Shown: positions 1-9,579 of the stretch, piece by piece | Numbering within the stretch: the stretch's first letter is position 1 | Layout: every line of letters begins with the position of its first letter | Origin: Rhodoferax sp. | GTDB lineage: Bacteria; Pseudomonadota; Gammaproteobacteria; Burkholderiales; Burkholderiaceae_C | Reading direction: 5' to 3' | Length of the DNA: 33,151 nt | NCBI RefSeq assembly: GCF_028715765.1 | Contig: NZ_JAQURE010000036.1 | Span: 1 to 33,151, forward strand | Made by a program: the position numbers and the translations under genes | The notes under the pieces: model-generated | The model's input: the letters and a program-made list of their open reading frames with translations, nothing else | What the model was told of the DNA's origin: nothing | Database searches by the model: none

Positions 1-744
1 ACTGCCATGCGCGGCGATGTGAGCAAAATTTTTGACTTTTGCGCATCAATAGTGGACGCCACCGCGGACCTGGTGAGTGCCTTCAAACCGCAAATTGCCT
101 ACTTTGCCGCGCACCGCGCCGAAGACCAGCTGGAGCGCCTGGTGGCGCACATGCGCCGCAGCGCACCGGGTGTGCCGATCATTCTGGATGCCAAGCGTGG
201 CGACATTGGCAGCACCGCCGAGCAATATGCCAAAGAAGCGTTTGAGCGCTACGGTGCAGACGCTGTGACCTTGTCACCGTTCATGGGTTTTGACACCATT
301 GCCCCGTATTTGAAGTACCACAACAAAGGCGCGTTTTTGCTGTGCCGCACCTCCAACCCCGGCGGTGACGACTTTCAAAACCAGCGCTTGGCTGGTGTGC
401 CGGGTGAGCCGCGTTTGTATGAACACATTGCCCAGCTGGCGCAAGGCGCGTGGAACCTGAATGGCCAGTTGGGGCTGGTGGTGGGTGCCACCTACCCGGC
501 AGAAATTGCGCGGGTGCGTGCTTTGGCACCAAGTTTGCCGCTGTTGATACCGGGTGTAGGCGCGCAAGGGGGCGATGCCCAGGCCACTGTGCAAGCCGGT
601 TGGCGCCAGGCCGGGCCGATCATTGTGAATTCATCTCGCGCCGTGTTGTATGCCAGTGCCGGAGCAGACTTTGCGCAGGCGGCGCGCCAAGTGGCTTTGA
701 CCACCCGCGACATGCTGCAAGCCGCCAAACCGACCCAGAGTTAA
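1..744 (+). CDS. pyrF: Orotidine 5'-phosphate decarboxylase, 5' end outside the window
   Basis: Catalyses the last step of de novo UMP synthesis, decarboxylation of orotidine monophosphate, in the cytoplasm. The reading frame is open from base 1, and the usual N-terminal segment of the family (with an LCVGLDP-like motif) is missing, so the first ATG at base 7 is internal and the true start lies upstream of the window. The catalytic signature [15 protein letters not shown] is visible, followed by the phosphate-binding segments [16 protein letters not shown] and [10 protein letters not shown] and the C-terminal NSSRAVLYA. This pattern belongs to the longer type 2 PyrF group (about 270 residues) rather than the E. 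coli type. It converges with the response-regulator gene on the other strand; only 49 bases separate them, mostly filled by a short repeat. Confidence 0.96.
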   Translation, partial: TAMRGDVSKIFDFCASIVDATADLVSAFKPQIAYFAAHRAEDQLERLVAHMRRSAPGVPIILDAKRGDIGSTAEQYAKEAFERYGADAVTLSPFMGFDTIAPYLKYHNKGAFLLCRTSNPGGDDFQNQRLAGVPGEPRLYEHIAQLAQGAWNLNGQLGLVVGATYPAEIARVRALAPSLPLLIPGVGAQGGDAQATVQAGWRQAGPIIVNSSRAVLYASAGADFAQAARQVALTTRDMLQAAKPTQS

Positions 745-752
745 AGTTCAGA

Positions 753-806
753 CGCTATTTTTATAATAGCTGCTCACGCTTTATCTATAAGCGCTAGAGG
801 CCAAAA
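753..806 (+). repeat. Short dispersed repeat R, copy 1 (between convergent genes)
   Basis: Reads TAATAGCTGCTCACGCTTTA and then TAAGCGCTAGAGGCCAAAAAG. CGCTT and AAGCG can form a short stem around a six- to seven-base loop. It starts 8 bases after the pyrF stop codon, and its right part encodes the last residues and the stop codon (TAG on the minus strand, 794-796) of the response regulator. It may act as a 3'-end structure for both convergent transcripts, but this is inference. Confidence 0.75.
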
Positions 807-1183
807 AGATCATGCATCACTTCTTTGATGCGTTGCATTGAAATCGGCTTGATGAGCACTTCGTCAAAGCCGTTGGCCAGAAAGCGCTCACTGTCTTGGC
901 TGCTGGCGTGGGCGGTGTAGGCCACAATTTTCAGGCCTGCCAAGGCGGGCATGGCGCGCACTTGGTTGCACACGGCTTCACCGTCGAGGTCTGGCATGCT
1001 GATGTCGAGCAACATCAAATCAGGTTTGGGGTGACTTGCCAGCCAGTCCAGCGCGGGCAAGCCACCGTCAACCTCATGGCATTGCCAGCCCATGCGCGAC
1101 AAAAACGCAAACACCAGCTTGCGGTTGAGCATCACATCATCAACCACAAGCACGTGGCGTTCGGGGGTGGAGGTTGGGGTCAT
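794..1183 (-). CDS. Single-domain response regulator (CheY-like receiver)
   Basis: A 129-residue protein consisting only of a receiver domain; it would take a phosphoryl group from a histidine kinase and act through protein contacts, having no DNA-binding or enzymatic output domain. The acidic pair D15-D16, phosphoacceptor D60 in [11 protein letters not shown], switch residue T90 in VAYTAH and conserved K112 in IKPIS are all in place. Its ATG overlaps the stop codon of the upstream histidine-kinase gene by four bases (ATGA), so the two are almost certainly co-translated partners. The last residues (FGL) and the stop codon come from repeat R. Whether it feeds a flagellar motor, the neighbouring diguanylate cyclase or a phosphorelay cannot be read from the sequence. 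Confidence 0.93.
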   Translation of the reverse strand: MTPTSTPERHVLVVDDVMLNRKLVFAFLSRMGWQCHEVDGGLPALDWLASHPKPDLMLLDISMPDLDGEAVCNQVRAMPALAGLKIVAYTAHASSQDSERFLANGFDEVLIKPISMQRIKEVMHDLFGL

Positions 1184-3732
1184 GAGGGGCTGTGGCTGGG
1201 TGGTTCGGCGCGGGTGGGCAAGTCTACATAAAAAATCGAGCCTACTTGCGGCGTGGAGCTCAGGCCAATGAAGCCACCCATGCGCTGCACCAGTTCTTTG
1301 GCCAGTGTCAGGCCGAGCCCGGTGCCTTGCTGGCTGCGCGTGACAAACGCCTCACTTTGGCGGAATTTCTCAAAAATAAGCTGCTGGTCTTCAGCCTTGA
1401 TGCCGACCCCGGTGTCTTGCACCTCAATGCGCACGCGCTGCTGCTGGGCAAAGGCGCGCACTGTGACTGAGCCGTGTTCGGTGAATTTGATGGCGTTGCT
1501 GGTCAGGTTGAGCAAAATTTGTTTAAGGCGCAGGGGGTCGGCAAACACCACGGGGGGGATGCCTTCGGGTTGCAACGACAAGTTGAGCTGCTTGGTCTGG
1601 GCGTGGCCGGTTTCCAGCGCCACCACTTCTGAGAGCAGGCTGGGCAGGTTGATCTCGGTCAGGTTGAAGTCCATGCGCCCGGCTTCAATTTTGGCCAAAT
1701 CGAGCACGTCGGTTACCAGTGCCAGCAAATGTGTGCCACTTTGCCGAATGGTTTGGGCGTATTCACGCTGCGCGGGGTCTGTCAAGTCCATCTCAAGCAA
1801 CTCGGCGTAGCCCAAAATACCGTTGAGCGGCGTGCGCAATTCGTGCGACATGTTGGCCAAAAATTCGCTCTTCAAGCGGTTGGCTTCTTCGGCGGTTTTT
1901 CGCGCGTCTTGCAGGTGGCCAAACGACTGCTGCACGCTGTCGGCCATGGCGTTGAACGCGGTGGACAACTGCGCCATTTCGTCCCGGCCGCGCACCGGCA
2001 AGCGGTGCGCCAGGTCACCGGCTTGAAAACGGGCAATGCCCTGGCTCATTTCGGTGATGCGCCGGGTCAGCGCCCCAGCCATCCAGATGGCAATCACAAT
2101 CACCAGCGCCACCATCACCAGTGTGGACGCACTCAAACCCAGGGCGGTGTTGCGCAGCCGGGTGCCAATGGTGTCTTGCAGGCCTTGGCGCTCCAGTTTG
2201 AGCTGGGCGTCTGCCTTGGCAATCAGGGTGTCAATGCGTTGCCCCGATTCGGTGGCAGCTTTGTGAAAGTCGTCCACGTTGGCACCAACCGTGATGTAGC
2301 CAAAGCCGCGTTTGCTGCTGGCATACGGCCCGGTGTAGTAGGGAATGGTGGCGGCTGTGGTGAGCTTCCACAAGCCCGAGAAAAAGATAGCAAACGAGCC
2401 TGAGCCACCGTGCTCAGTGAGCGCGTCCCAGCCGTGGCATTGGGGCGAGAAGTTCAGGTAACGGCAGTCCAGCCCGACCTGGCCAGATTTGCCCGACGCT
2501 GGCGCTGGTTTGCGCTTGAGCGACTGGTCTTGAAACGGCGCCACGCTGGGCTGAAAGTCTTGCCAGGATTTGCCACTGGCTTGCCACTGCGTCCACAAGT
2601 CGGTATCCAACCAGGGCACGGCGCTTTGGCCAGTTTGTGGGTCATAGCCGGCGATGAAATAGTCGCGCGGGTGGGCGATGGCGCGGCTGTGGCGGTCCCA
2701 CATGAAGGCGTAGTTGCCCGAGGCTGGGTCTGCAATCGGGGCAAACCGCACCGGCGTGGGTCGCACCCGGTTGGTGAAGGCCATCAGGTGGCTGTGGTCC
2801 AGTGCCAGCGTGACGTAGCCCACCACTTTGCCGGCTTTTTCAACCGGCATGGCCCAGCGCACAATGCCTTGAAAGCGTTTGCCTACCGGGTTTTCCAGCC
2901 CGGCGTAGCCTGAGGCTTCGGGCGTGAAGGGCTTGCCCAGCTCGGCGGCGCGGGCTTTGGTGTAGGCGCCAATCCACTGCGTGGGGACATACGCACCAAT
3001 CACCTCAGAGACATACATCTCGCCGGGCTTGAGCTTTTGCAGCGCAGGCCAATAGCGCTCGGCTTTGACAAAGGTGTTGGCTGCTTGGCTGACATCGCGC
3101 AGCGCTGTGCTGAGCAGGCTGCCTTGCACGGCTTTGACTTTTTCCTGGCCTTTCAGGTCGATAAAGCTGATTTCTAGAAACAGGGGGCGCTGCACCGGCT
3201 GGCCATAGTTTTCGGGCTGGCGGGTATGAAAGTCTTTGGCGTTGTCAGGCAGCGGCGGGCGCACCGGGTTGTCGGCTTTGAAGGCCTCAGCAGGCACCCA
3301 AGACTTGCCGTCTTCACTGGGAACGTAACGGCCGTGTTCAAAACTGAGCCGAGTTTTGCTGTGCAAAAAGCGCTGGTAAGCGGCGCTGGAGGGCTCTAAC
3401 GCTGCGGCTTGCAGCAGGTCTTTGTCGCGGTCATACAAAAAGTCGGCCACCTGGCGCGCCAGGTCGGTGGTGAGGGCTTCCATGGCTTCGCGTGAGCGCT
3501 CGTCAAGCGCACGCACGGCATCTTCGTTGGCGGTTTTGCCGGTTTGTTGTTGCGTCACGCGCATGGCGTCGGCCATTTGCATGGCGCGCCCAGACACACC
3601 GTCGCCCAAATCTTGTGCGGCTTGCCAGGCATACCAGGCCAGCAGCACCAGCGGGATCACCTTGATGGCAACAAAAATCACAATCAGCTTGGCCCGCAGG
3701 CCCAACTGTTCAAAAAAAGCAGGGGTTTTCAT
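1180..3732 (-). CDS. Membrane sensor histidine kinase with large periplasmic domain
   Basis: Inner-membrane sensor kinase of about 850 residues. In order: first membrane segment (about 13-34), a periplasmic domain of about 500 residues that looks like a double Cache domain ([12 protein letters not shown] and a second [14 protein letters not shown] repeat), second membrane segment (about 537-557), HAMP linker, HisKA domain with phospho-acceptor H630 in [11 protein letters not shown], and an HATPase domain with N box (NLTSNAIKF, around 746), G1 box DTGVGI (773), F box FEKFRQ and G2 box GTGLGL. It has no receiver domain of its own; the overlapping downstream gene supplies it. I chose ATG 3732; an in-frame GTG at 3777 would add 15 residues but starts inside the R-repeat-containing spacer. 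The ligand is unknown; Cache domains of this kind often bind small organic acids or amino acids. The periplasmic part carries a Cys pair in [16 protein letters not shown]. Confidence 0.93.
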   Translation of the reverse strand: MKTPAFFEQLGLRAKLIVIFVAIKVIPLVLLAWYAWQAAQDLGDGVSGRAMQMADAMRVTQQQTGKTANEDAVRALDERSREAMEALTTDLARQVADFLYDRDKDLLQAAALEPSSAAYQRFLHSKTRLSFEHGRYVPSEDGKSWVPAEAFKADNPVRPPLPDNAKDFHTRQPENYGQPVQRPLFLEISFIDLKGQEKVKAVQGSLLSTALRDVSQAANTFVKAERYWPALQKLKPGEMYVSEVIGAYVPTQWIGAYTKARAAELGKPFTPEASGYAGLENPVGKRFQGIVRWAMPVEKAGKVVGYVTLALDHSHLMAFTNRVRPTPVRFAPIADPASGNYAFMWDRHSRAIAHPRDYFIAGYDPQTGQSAVPWLDTDLWTQWQASGKSWQDFQPSVAPFQDQSLKRKPAPASGKSGQVGLDCRYLNFSPQCHGWDALTEHGGSGSFAIFFSGLWKLTTAATIPYYTGPYASSKRGFGYITVGANVDDFHKAATESGQRIDTLIAKADAQLKLERQGLQDTIGTRLRNTALGLSASTLVMVALVIVIAIWMAGALTRRITEMSQGIARFQAGDLAHRLPVRGRDEMAQLSTAFNAMADSVQQSFGHLQDARKTAEEANRLKSEFLANMSHELRTPLNGILGYAELLEMDLTDPAQREYAQTIRQSGTHLLALVTDVLDLAKIEAGRMDFNLTEINLPSLLSEVVALETGHAQTKQLNLSLQPEGIPPVVFADPLRLKQILLNLTSNAIKFTEHGSVTVRAFAQQQRVRIEVQDTGVGIKAEDQQLIFEKFRQSEAFVTRSQQGTGLGLTLAKELVQRMGGFIGLSSTPQVGSIFYVDLPTRAEPPSHSPS

Positions 3733-3759
3733 CGGGCTTGCTTCGTCCAAGGTGGTATT

Positions 3760-3812
3760 TATTGAATAGCTACTCACGCTTGATTGATAAGCGCTAGAGG
3801 CTAATTTGGCTT
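3760..3812 (+). repeat. Short dispersed repeat R, copy 2 (between MCP and histidine kinase)
   Basis: Contains TTGAATAGCTACTCACGCTT then GATAAGCGCTAGAGGCTAA, with a CGCTT/AAGCG stem. It fills most of the 78-base spacer between the chemoreceptor and histidine-kinase genes and ends at the chemoreceptor stop codon (3811-3813), so any RNA structure would lie inside this polycistronic message. Confidence 0.75.
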
Positions 3813-5733
3813 ATAACTTGAAGATAGACACCGTCTGCACCAGCTGTTGCGCCTGACTGCGCAGGCTGTCGGCAGCGGCCGCCATTTCTTCCACCAGGGC
3901 GGCATTTTGCTGGGTGGTTTGATCCATTTGCGCCACCGCTTCCACCACTTGCGACACGCCGGTGGCCTGCTCGGTGCTGCTGGAGCTGATCTCGCCCACA
4001 ATGTCTGTGACGCGGCGGATGGCGCTGACCACCTCGGTCATGGTGTTGCCGGCTTGGTCGACCAACACCGTGCCTTGTGCCACGCGGTCTACGCTGGCGT
4101 CGATCAAGGTTTTGATTTCTTTGGCCGCTTCGGCGCTGCGCCCGGCCAGGGAGCGCACCTCGCTGGCCACCACGGCAAAGCCGCGACCTTGTTCACCGGC
4201 ACGGGCCGCTTCAACCGCCGCATTCAGCGCCAGGATGTTGGTTTGGAAGGCAATGCCATCAATCACGCTGATGATGTCGGCAATGCGTTTGGACGAGTCG
4301 TTGATGTCTTTCATGGTGTGCACCACTTGGCCCACCACCTCGCCACCCGTCACTGCCACGCTGCTGGCGTTTTGCGCCAGCTGGTTGGCTTGGTGCGCGT
4401 TGTCGGCGTTTTGCTGCACGGTGCTGCCCAGCTCTTCCATCGAGGCCGAGGTTTGCTCCAGCGCGCTGGCTTGCTCTTCGGTGCGGCCACTGAGGTCGTT
4501 GTTGCCTTGGGCAATTTGGGCGCTGGCGGTGGCCACGCTCTCGGCGCCAGTGTGCACCTGGTGCACCACGCGCGCCAAGTTGTCGCGCATGGTGGCCAAC
4601 GCCTGCATCAGCAGGCCGAGTTCGTTGTCGCCCTGCACATGAACCTTGACACGCAAATCGCCCTCGGCCACGGCTTGTGCCACACCCAGCGCGTCGCTGA
4701 CCGGGCCGGTGATGCTGCGAATGAACTGCAGTGCCAGCCACAGCGCCGCTGCGGTACCCACCAACAGCAAGGCGGCCACCAGCCACTCCATTTTGTGGTT
4801 CTTAGCAATGCGGGCATCCAGTGTGTTGACCAGGGTTTTCATGGCCAGGGCGTTAAATTCAAACAGGCCGTCAATGGTGCGGGTGAAATCGTCAAAGTAG
4901 TCCACCGCCACAAATTTAAGCTCTGGCGCGGTGATGACCTCACGCTCGGCCAGCGCCAGGGTTTTGTCTACCGCACTGCGGCTGTTGGCAGCACCAGCCT
5001 CCAGGATGGTTTTAAGCTCGGGGTTGGCAGCGCTGGCGCGACCCAGCTGTCGGTACATGCTGAACTCAAGTTCCCGGGCGCGTTTGAGCAAAGCCGCCAA
5101 GGTGGCGCGCCCTGCGGGCGGCGCCTCGGCCTTGGTCAGGAAGCCGCTGCCCATGGCACGCATGATGCCCATGTTTTCAGACAGCCAGGGCATGTCGACC
5201 ATGGTGGCGCGAATCAGGGCAAAGGTGTCGTCGCCCGCGTCTTGGCTTAAATTGAATTCATCCAGCAGCTCCTCGCTCAACTGCAGTTGCTTGGTGATCA
5301 TGGCGGTGTGCTGAGCCGTGCTTTTGGGGGTGTCAAGGGTTTTGCTGGCCACCCCTTGCTCCAGTTCTACCCAGGTGCGGCGCAGCTCAGACCAGCGGGT
5401 TTGCAGCGCGGGCGAGGTGTTGCTGGCTTTGAGCTGGTTTTCGAGCTCGTTCATGGCGGCGTTGAGTTTGTCGCGCAGCGCCGGGCGGCGTGCTTCCAAG
5501 GTGGCATTGCCACTGAGCATGCTGGCCGACATGCCGCGGTGCACCTGGCTGTACTGAATGACTTTGTTGATGGCCAGCAGCGGCTGCGTGCCGACAAGTT
5601 CACGTTGCGCAAAGCTGATGTCGGCCATGGCACGCTGAAAGTAAAGAGCCGAGGGCACCACCACCAAGATCAGGGCAATCAAGCCAAGAAGCAGAAACTT
5701 GGTGGACAGTTTCATGTGGTGCAGGGTCGTCAT
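3811..5733 (-). CDS. Methyl-accepting chemotaxis protein
   Basis: Transmembrane chemoreceptor of 640 residues that would signal to a CheA/CheW array. Membrane segments lie near residues 12-31 and 318-338 and enclose a roughly 290-residue, mostly helical sensor region. That region begins with a motif resembling nitrate/nitrite-sensing (NIT) or four-helix-bundle sensors (YSQVHRGMSASMLSGN); the ligand is not identifiable. A HAMP linker (SITGPVSDALGVAQAVAEGD) follows, then the coiled-coil signalling domain with the kinase-control hairpin tip at about 496-530 (FQTNILALNAAVEAARAGEQ, GRGFAVVASEVR). There is no C-terminal CheR-docking pentapeptide. I set the start at ATG 5733, which follows a clear GAGGAAA ribosome site; the longer in-frame TTG at 5748 overlaps that site. 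No other che genes are in view. Confidence 0.95.
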   Translation of the reverse strand: MTTLHHMKLSTKFLLLGLIALILVVVPSALYFQRAMADISFAQRELVGTQPLLAINKVIQYSQVHRGMSASMLSGNATLEARRPALRDKLNAAMNELENQLKASNTSPALQTRWSELRRTWVELEQGVASKTLDTPKSTAQHTAMITKQLQLSEELLDEFNLSQDAGDDTFALIRATMVDMPWLSENMGIMRAMGSGFLTKAEAPPAGRATLAALLKRARELEFSMYRQLGRASAANPELKTILEAGAANSRSAVDKTLALAEREVITAPELKFVAVDYFDDFTRTIDGLFEFNALAMKTLVNTLDARIAKNHKMEWLVAALLLVGTAAALWLALQFIRSITGPVSDALGVAQAVAEGDLRVKVHVQGDNELGLLMQALATMRDNLARVVHQVHTGAESVATASAQIAQGNNDLSGRTEEQASALEQTSASMEELGSTVQQNADNAHQANQLAQNASSVAVTGGEVVGQVVHTMKDINDSSKRIADIISVIDGIAFQTNILALNAAVEAARAGEQGRGFAVVASEVRSLAGRSAEAAKEIKTLIDASVDRVAQGTVLVDQAGNTMTEVVSAIRRVTDIVGEISSSSTEQATGVSQVVEAVAQMDQTTQQNAALVEEMAAAADSLRSQAQQLVQTVSIFKL

Positions 5734-5760
5734 GCGTGGTTTCCTCAAAGAATAGTTATG

Positions 5761-7716
5761 TCACTTGATGTTATCGGGAAAATGGCCCAGGGATTCCAGC
5801 CGTGCTTTCAGAAAGCCGCCGGTGCCGTAGCGCGTGACTCGGCTGTAAAAACGCCGTTTGAGTTGCTGAACCATGTGGCTGTAGCTGTCCATCAAGCCCG
5901 GGGCCAGGGTAAAGCTGTCGTAGTTCACCACCACATCGACCCGGGCGTTGAGGGGCTCCAACAAAGCCACCAGCAGGCTCTGGATGGCTTGCACGTCTTC
6001 AAGCTGGTCAATGGCCAAGCCTTCAAAGTTGATGAACAGCAGCCGGTGGGTGGCATCGAGTTCAAAGCGCCGATTCAAAGGCGTGGCTTGCAGGCGTTTG
6101 CGCAAGCCCATGGGGTTGGCGGCAAACAAGGCGGCCTCCATGGGTTTGAGGCTGGGGCTGATCAGCGGCACAAAATCCATGTGGGCCAGCACGTCCCGCT
6201 GCAGGTCTACGCCTGGGGCGATTTCAATCAGCTCCAGCGCCGGGAGCGCGGGGGTGCCAGTCAAGCGCAGCACACAGCGCTCGGTGATGTAGAGCACTTG
6301 CTGGCCGCGCCGCAAGGCCTCGCGTGCGCTGAAGGTGCGATGCTCCACCTGCTGCACAAATTTGCGTGGTGCGCCCTCTGCGGCAATGTGCAGACGTTTG
6401 TGCTGAATGTGGCATTGCAAATCACCCGCCGTGAAGGTGCCCACAAACACCACTTTTTTGGCGTTTTGACTGATGTTGATGAAGCCCCCCGCTCCGGCCA
6501 AGCGGTTGCCAAACTTGCTCACATTCAAATTGCCCTGGGCATCGGCCTGCGCCAGCCCCAGCACCGCTACGTCGAGCCCGCCACCGTCGTAAAAGTCAAA
6601 TTGGCTGGGCTGGTCGATCACTGCCTGGGTGTTGACGGCGGCGCCAAAGCTCAAGCCACCAGCGGGCACACCGCCAATCACGCCGGGCTCGGCGGTCAGG
6701 GTCAGCAGGTCAAACATGTTTTCTTCAACGGCCACGTTGGCCACGCCTTCGGGCATGCCAATGCCCAGGTTGACCACGCTGTTGGGCTGCAGCTCCAGCG
6801 CGGCACGCCGGGCGATGACTTTGCGCGTGGTCAAGGCCATCGGTTCGATCAGGCTCATGGGCACCCGCAACTCGCCTGAATAGGCGGGGTTGTAGGCTTC
6901 GCTGAAGGTTTGCATGTGGTTGGCAGGGTCTGTGGCCACCACCACGGCATCCACCAGCACGCCCGGCACTTTGACACTGCGAGAGTGCAACGTGCCGCGC
7001 TCGGCCAGCCGCTCCACCTGGGCAATGACAATGCCGCCGCTGTTGCGCGCGGCCATGGCAATGGCCAAGGCTTCCAGCGTCAGGGCTTCGCGCTCCATGC
7101 TGAGGTTGCCATCGGCGTCTGCCGTGGTGGCGCGGATGATGCCCACCTGAATGGGAAAGGCCTTGTAAAACAGAAACTCTTGGCCATCGATGGTCAGGCG
7201 GCGCACCAGCTCTTCGGTGGTGGCGCTGTTGAGCTTGCCGCCGCCCCACAGTGGGTCGACAAAAGTGTCAAGCCCGACATGCGTCAAAGTGCCGGGCTTG
7301 CCAGCAGCAATGTCGCGAAACAGGTGGGTGATCACGCCCTGGGGCAGGTTGTAGGCCTCAATTTGGTTGTCTATGGCCAACTGCTGCAGTTTGGGCACCA
7401 AGCCCCAGTGCCCGCCAATGACGCGGCGCACCAGCCCGGCATGGCCTAAGTGATTGAGACCCCGGCGGTCGCCATCGCCTTGGCCAGCGGCATACACCAG
7501 GGTCAGGTTTTGGGGGACTCCTTGGCCGGTGTCAGCCAGGGTTTGCAGATAGCGGTGTTCCAGTGCGATGGCAATTTCTTCGGCAAAGCCAATGCCGACA
7601 AAACCGCCGGTGGCCACCGTGTCGCCGCTGTGGATGAGGCGCACCGCCTCTTGGGCACTGACCACCTTGTTGCGTCGGGTGGCTTGGGCACGGGTGTCGC
7701 TCAGCGGGGTGTGCAT
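5761..7716 (-). CDS. Acyl-CoA:acetate/3-ketoacid (propionate-type) CoA-transferase
   Basis: Cytoplasmic family I CoA-transferase of 651 residues that moves CoA between an acyl-CoA and a free carboxylate such as acetate or propionate. Both fused halves are present: the alpha-type half with [18 protein letters not shown] (29-46), and the beta-type half with [11 protein letters not shown] (316-326) and the catalytic glutamate E343 in [14 protein letters not shown]. The layout matches the single-chain Pct/YdiF type. A C-terminal extension of about 120 residues (from about 530, with [18 protein letters not shown]) goes beyond the roughly 520-residue core and is, as far as I recall, common in proteobacterial members. 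The gene sits 11 bases after the diguanylate cyclase and 27 bases before the chemoreceptor, an odd place for a metabolic enzyme, suggesting that the signalling block senses an acid that this enzyme activates. Exact substrates cannot be told from sequence. Confidence 0.92.
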   Translation of the reverse strand: MHTPLSDTRAQATRRNKVVSAQEAVRLIHSGDTVATGGFVGIGFAEEIAIALEHRYLQTLADTGQGVPQNLTLVYAAGQGDGDRRGLNHLGHAGLVRRVIGGHWGLVPKLQQLAIDNQIEAYNLPQGVITHLFRDIAAGKPGTLTHVGLDTFVDPLWGGGKLNSATTEELVRRLTIDGQEFLFYKAFPIQVGIIRATTADADGNLSMEREALTLEALAIAMAARNSGGIVIAQVERLAERGTLHSRSVKVPGVLVDAVVVATDPANHMQTFSEAYNPAYSGELRVPMSLIEPMALTTRKVIARRAALELQPNSVVNLGIGMPEGVANVAVEENMFDLLTLTAEPGVIGGVPAGGLSFGAAVNTQAVIDQPSQFDFYDGGGLDVAVLGLAQADAQGNLNVSKFGNRLAGAGGFINISQNAKKVVFVGTFTAGDLQCHIQHKRLHIAAEGAPRKFVQQVEHRTFSAREALRRGQQVLYITERCVLRLTGTPALPALELIEIAPGVDLQRDVLAHMDFVPLISPSLKPMEAALFAANPMGLRKRLQATPLNRRFELDATHRLLFINFEGLAIDQLEDVQAIQSLLVALLEPLNARVDVVVNYDSFTLAPGLMDSYSHMVQQLKRRFYSRVTRYGTGGFLKARLESLGHFPDNIK

Positions 7717-7727
7717 GACCAGCAGGG

Positions 7728-8765
7728 TTAAAAGAAATCAACCTCTTCGGTGTCATCTGCCGGGGCTTGCAAGGCGCCACTGGCCACCAGCTCGGTGTAG
7801 CTGCAGACCTGGTTGCGGCCATGTTCTTTGGCGTAATAGACGGCTTTGTCAGCGCGGTCAAACGCACCACTGGGGGTGTCGTTGAGGTTCAGGGGAGTGA
7901 AGCCAATGCTGATGGTGATGTGGTTGACCTGGGGAAAGTCGTGCTCGGCAATGTGCGTGCGAAAGCGCTCCAGTGCCGCCTGGGCATCGGCATGGCTGCT
8001 GCAGCGCATCAGCACCACAAATTCTTCACCGCCAAAGCGGTACAGCTGGTCGTGAAAACGAAACGATGCGCGCATTTGGCGCGCCAGCAGCAGCAGCACT
8101 TCGTCGCCAATCAGGTGGCCAAAGTTGTCGTTGACATGCTTGAAATGGTCAATGTCGATGACGGCCAAAAAGTAATTGACCTCTTGGCTGGGATGGCGGC
8201 GCTCGGTTTCAGGCACCGGCTTGACCGCTTCTTGCGCTTGGGCAGCACGCCAGAAGGCGGTGTCAAACGTTTTGCGGTTCAGCAGCTCGGTGAGCGAGTC
8301 TTTTTCGCCATAGTCCAGCAAAGACTGCAGGTTTTCGTAAAGGCGCAGCACGCTGTCAATGTGGGGCAGCAGGTCTGCGCCCAGAGCCTGCTCTGAGAGC
8401 ACCTCCAACACACTGCACACGCTGGCTTGGGTGTTGATGGGGAACACCGTCACAAACGGTGCTGTCAAGGTGCGCTGCACCGATTCGGTCACGATGGCGG
8501 CTTCGCGTTTGGGGAAGTCGCCCAGGCTGGGCAGGGTGCTGATGTCAGGCCACACTTGGTCGTGGGTGGGTTCTGCCTGGCTGCAGGTGCTTTGCGCCAG
8601 GGTGAGCCAATGTTGGTCATTCAAAGGCCCCACCGCGCGCAGCAGTTTGACGCTGGAGAACTGCCACAACTCGGTCGACAGCATGAGCTTGACCAAGGTG
8701 AAATCCATGGTTTGGCGGTCACGCAAACCACTCAGTGTGGCCAAGCCGGCAAGTAAAACATTCAT
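7728..8765 (-). CDS. Diguanylate cyclase (GGDEF domain)
   Basis: Protein of 345 residues predicted to make the second messenger cyclic di-GMP from two GTP. The C-terminal GGDEF domain starts after [13 protein letters not shown]; the active-site motif is GGEEF (245-249), a competent variant. An intact inhibitory I-site RFHD (236-239) lies five residues upstream of it, so product inhibition is expected. The N-terminal 170 residues have no membrane segment and resemble a GAF-like sensory domain ([23 protein letters not shown]), though I could not assign it firmly. The last residues are acidic (DDTEEVDFF). ATG 8765 is the only good start; the ribosome site is weak. It lies within the same-strand signalling block, 61 bases after the DUF3334 gene. 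Confidence 0.94.
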   Translation of the reverse strand: MNVLLAGLATLSGLRDRQTMDFTLVKLMLSTELWQFSSVKLLRAVGPLNDQHWLTLAQSTCSQAEPTHDQVWPDISTLPSLGDFPKREAAIVTESVQRTLTAPFVTVFPINTQASVCSVLEVLSEQALGADLLPHIDSVLRLYENLQSLLDYGEKDSLTELLNRKTFDTAFWRAAQAQEAVKPVPETERRHPSQEVNYFLAVIDIDHFKHVNDNFGHLIGDEVLLLLARQMRASFRFHDQLYRFGGEEFVVLMRCSSHADAQAALERFRTHIAEHDFPQVNHITISIGFTPLNLNDTPSGAFDRADKAVYYAKEHGRNQVCSYTELVASGALQAPADDTEEVDFF

Positions 8766-8826
8766 GCTTTGGAGTCTACCCGTTGAAACATACCTGAAGG
8801 GTCAGGCTTACCCGTAGGGGGGCGGG

Positions 8827-9513
8827 CTACAGCCCTAGTGATTTAAGCAAACTGTCATGCTCGCTGGCCTGCGCTGCAGGCTCTGGCTCGGTTTGGGCGG
8901 ACTGGGCGTTGGTTTGAGCGATGACCTCGTCAGGGGTGAGCACCTCATTGGCCTCGAAGTCATGCAGCTTGATGAATTCGGTGCGGTCAATGGCCAGCTC
9001 CAGGTAAAAAATGTTGTTTTGACCGGTGTAGAAGGTCACCCGGCGGGCTTCAGGGTTGTCCAGGTGGGTGTCCACACTCAGCACCACCTGCTTGTTCAGC
9101 ACCAGCATCTTGGGCTGGTTTTGGGTGATGTGGGTTTGCAGTTCACGGCGCACTTTGCCGGTGAAGTCGCCCACAATTTGGTTCATCAGCTCGCCCATGA
9201 TGTTGCTCACCTCGTCTGAGGTGTGCGAGTGCGCCAGCTCGCTGGCGGGCATGCCCATGTTGAGCATGTAGCTTTGGTACAGCTCCATGGCGGTTTGGGC
9301 TGAAAAGTTGATCACCACCAGCCCCGAGAAGCCCCCATCAAACAGCACAAAGCAGCCAATGTCGGGTTTCAGGCAGGTTTTGGTGATGCGCTGCACCATG
9401 CCTGAGTAATGCACCTGGCACTGGGTGGCCACGTTGAGCACGCGGGTGACTGAATTGCACAGGCTGGTGAGCAGGTCTTCGGTGCCATACACCACTTTGG
9501 ATTCTTGGCTCAT
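8827..9513 (-). CDS. DUF3334 family protein, CheX/CheC-like
   Basis: A 228-residue soluble protein that I recognise as the DUF3334 family; no reaction is established. The central part resembles the CheC/CheX/FliY phosphatase fold: SDEVSNIMGELMNQIVGDFTGKV (about 100-122) carries the ExxN pair (E-L-M-N) that in CheX and CheC attacks CheY-phosphate. The C-terminal 40 residues are acidic and Gln/Ala-rich (low complexity) and end in SLLKSLGL. The start ATG 9513 follows a good AAGAGGAA ribosome site. It is the first gene of the minus-strand block, and the last gene is a CheY-like protein, so a role as a phosphatase for that regulator is plausible but is inference. It could equally be a motility accessory protein. 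Confidence 0.8.
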   Translation of the reverse strand: MSQESKVVYGTEDLLTSLCNSVTRVLNVATQCQVHYSGMVQRITKTCLKPDIGCFVLFDGGFSGLVVINFSAQTAMELYQSYMLNMGMPASELAHSHTSDEVSNIMGELMNQIVGDFTGKVRRELQTHITQNQPKMLVLNKQVVLSVDTHLDNPEARRVTFYTGQNNIFYLELAIDRTEFIKLHDFEANEVLTPDEVIAQTNAQSAQTEPEPAAQASEHDSLLKSLGL

Positions 9514-9579
9514 GCGGTTCCTCTTGGGTTCATCAAATTTTTTCCACTGTACACCACCGCCCGTGGGGCGTTAGAGGCT

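Noticed and set aside
3847..5250. A 467-codon open frame on the plus strand opposite the chemoreceptor gene
   Set aside because: It is antisense to a clear MCP with all family motifs, is rich in His, Gly and Ala as expected from a reversed high-GC gene, and shows no domain.
5287..6879. A 530-codon open frame on the plus strand opposite the CoA-transferase gene
   Set aside because: It spans two genes on the opposite strand, has shadow-like composition and no recognisable motif.
9535..9579. GC-rich inverted repeat CGCCC-CAC-GGGCG after uvrA as a terminator
   Set aside because: The stem is only five base pairs and no T run follows on the uvrA sense strand.
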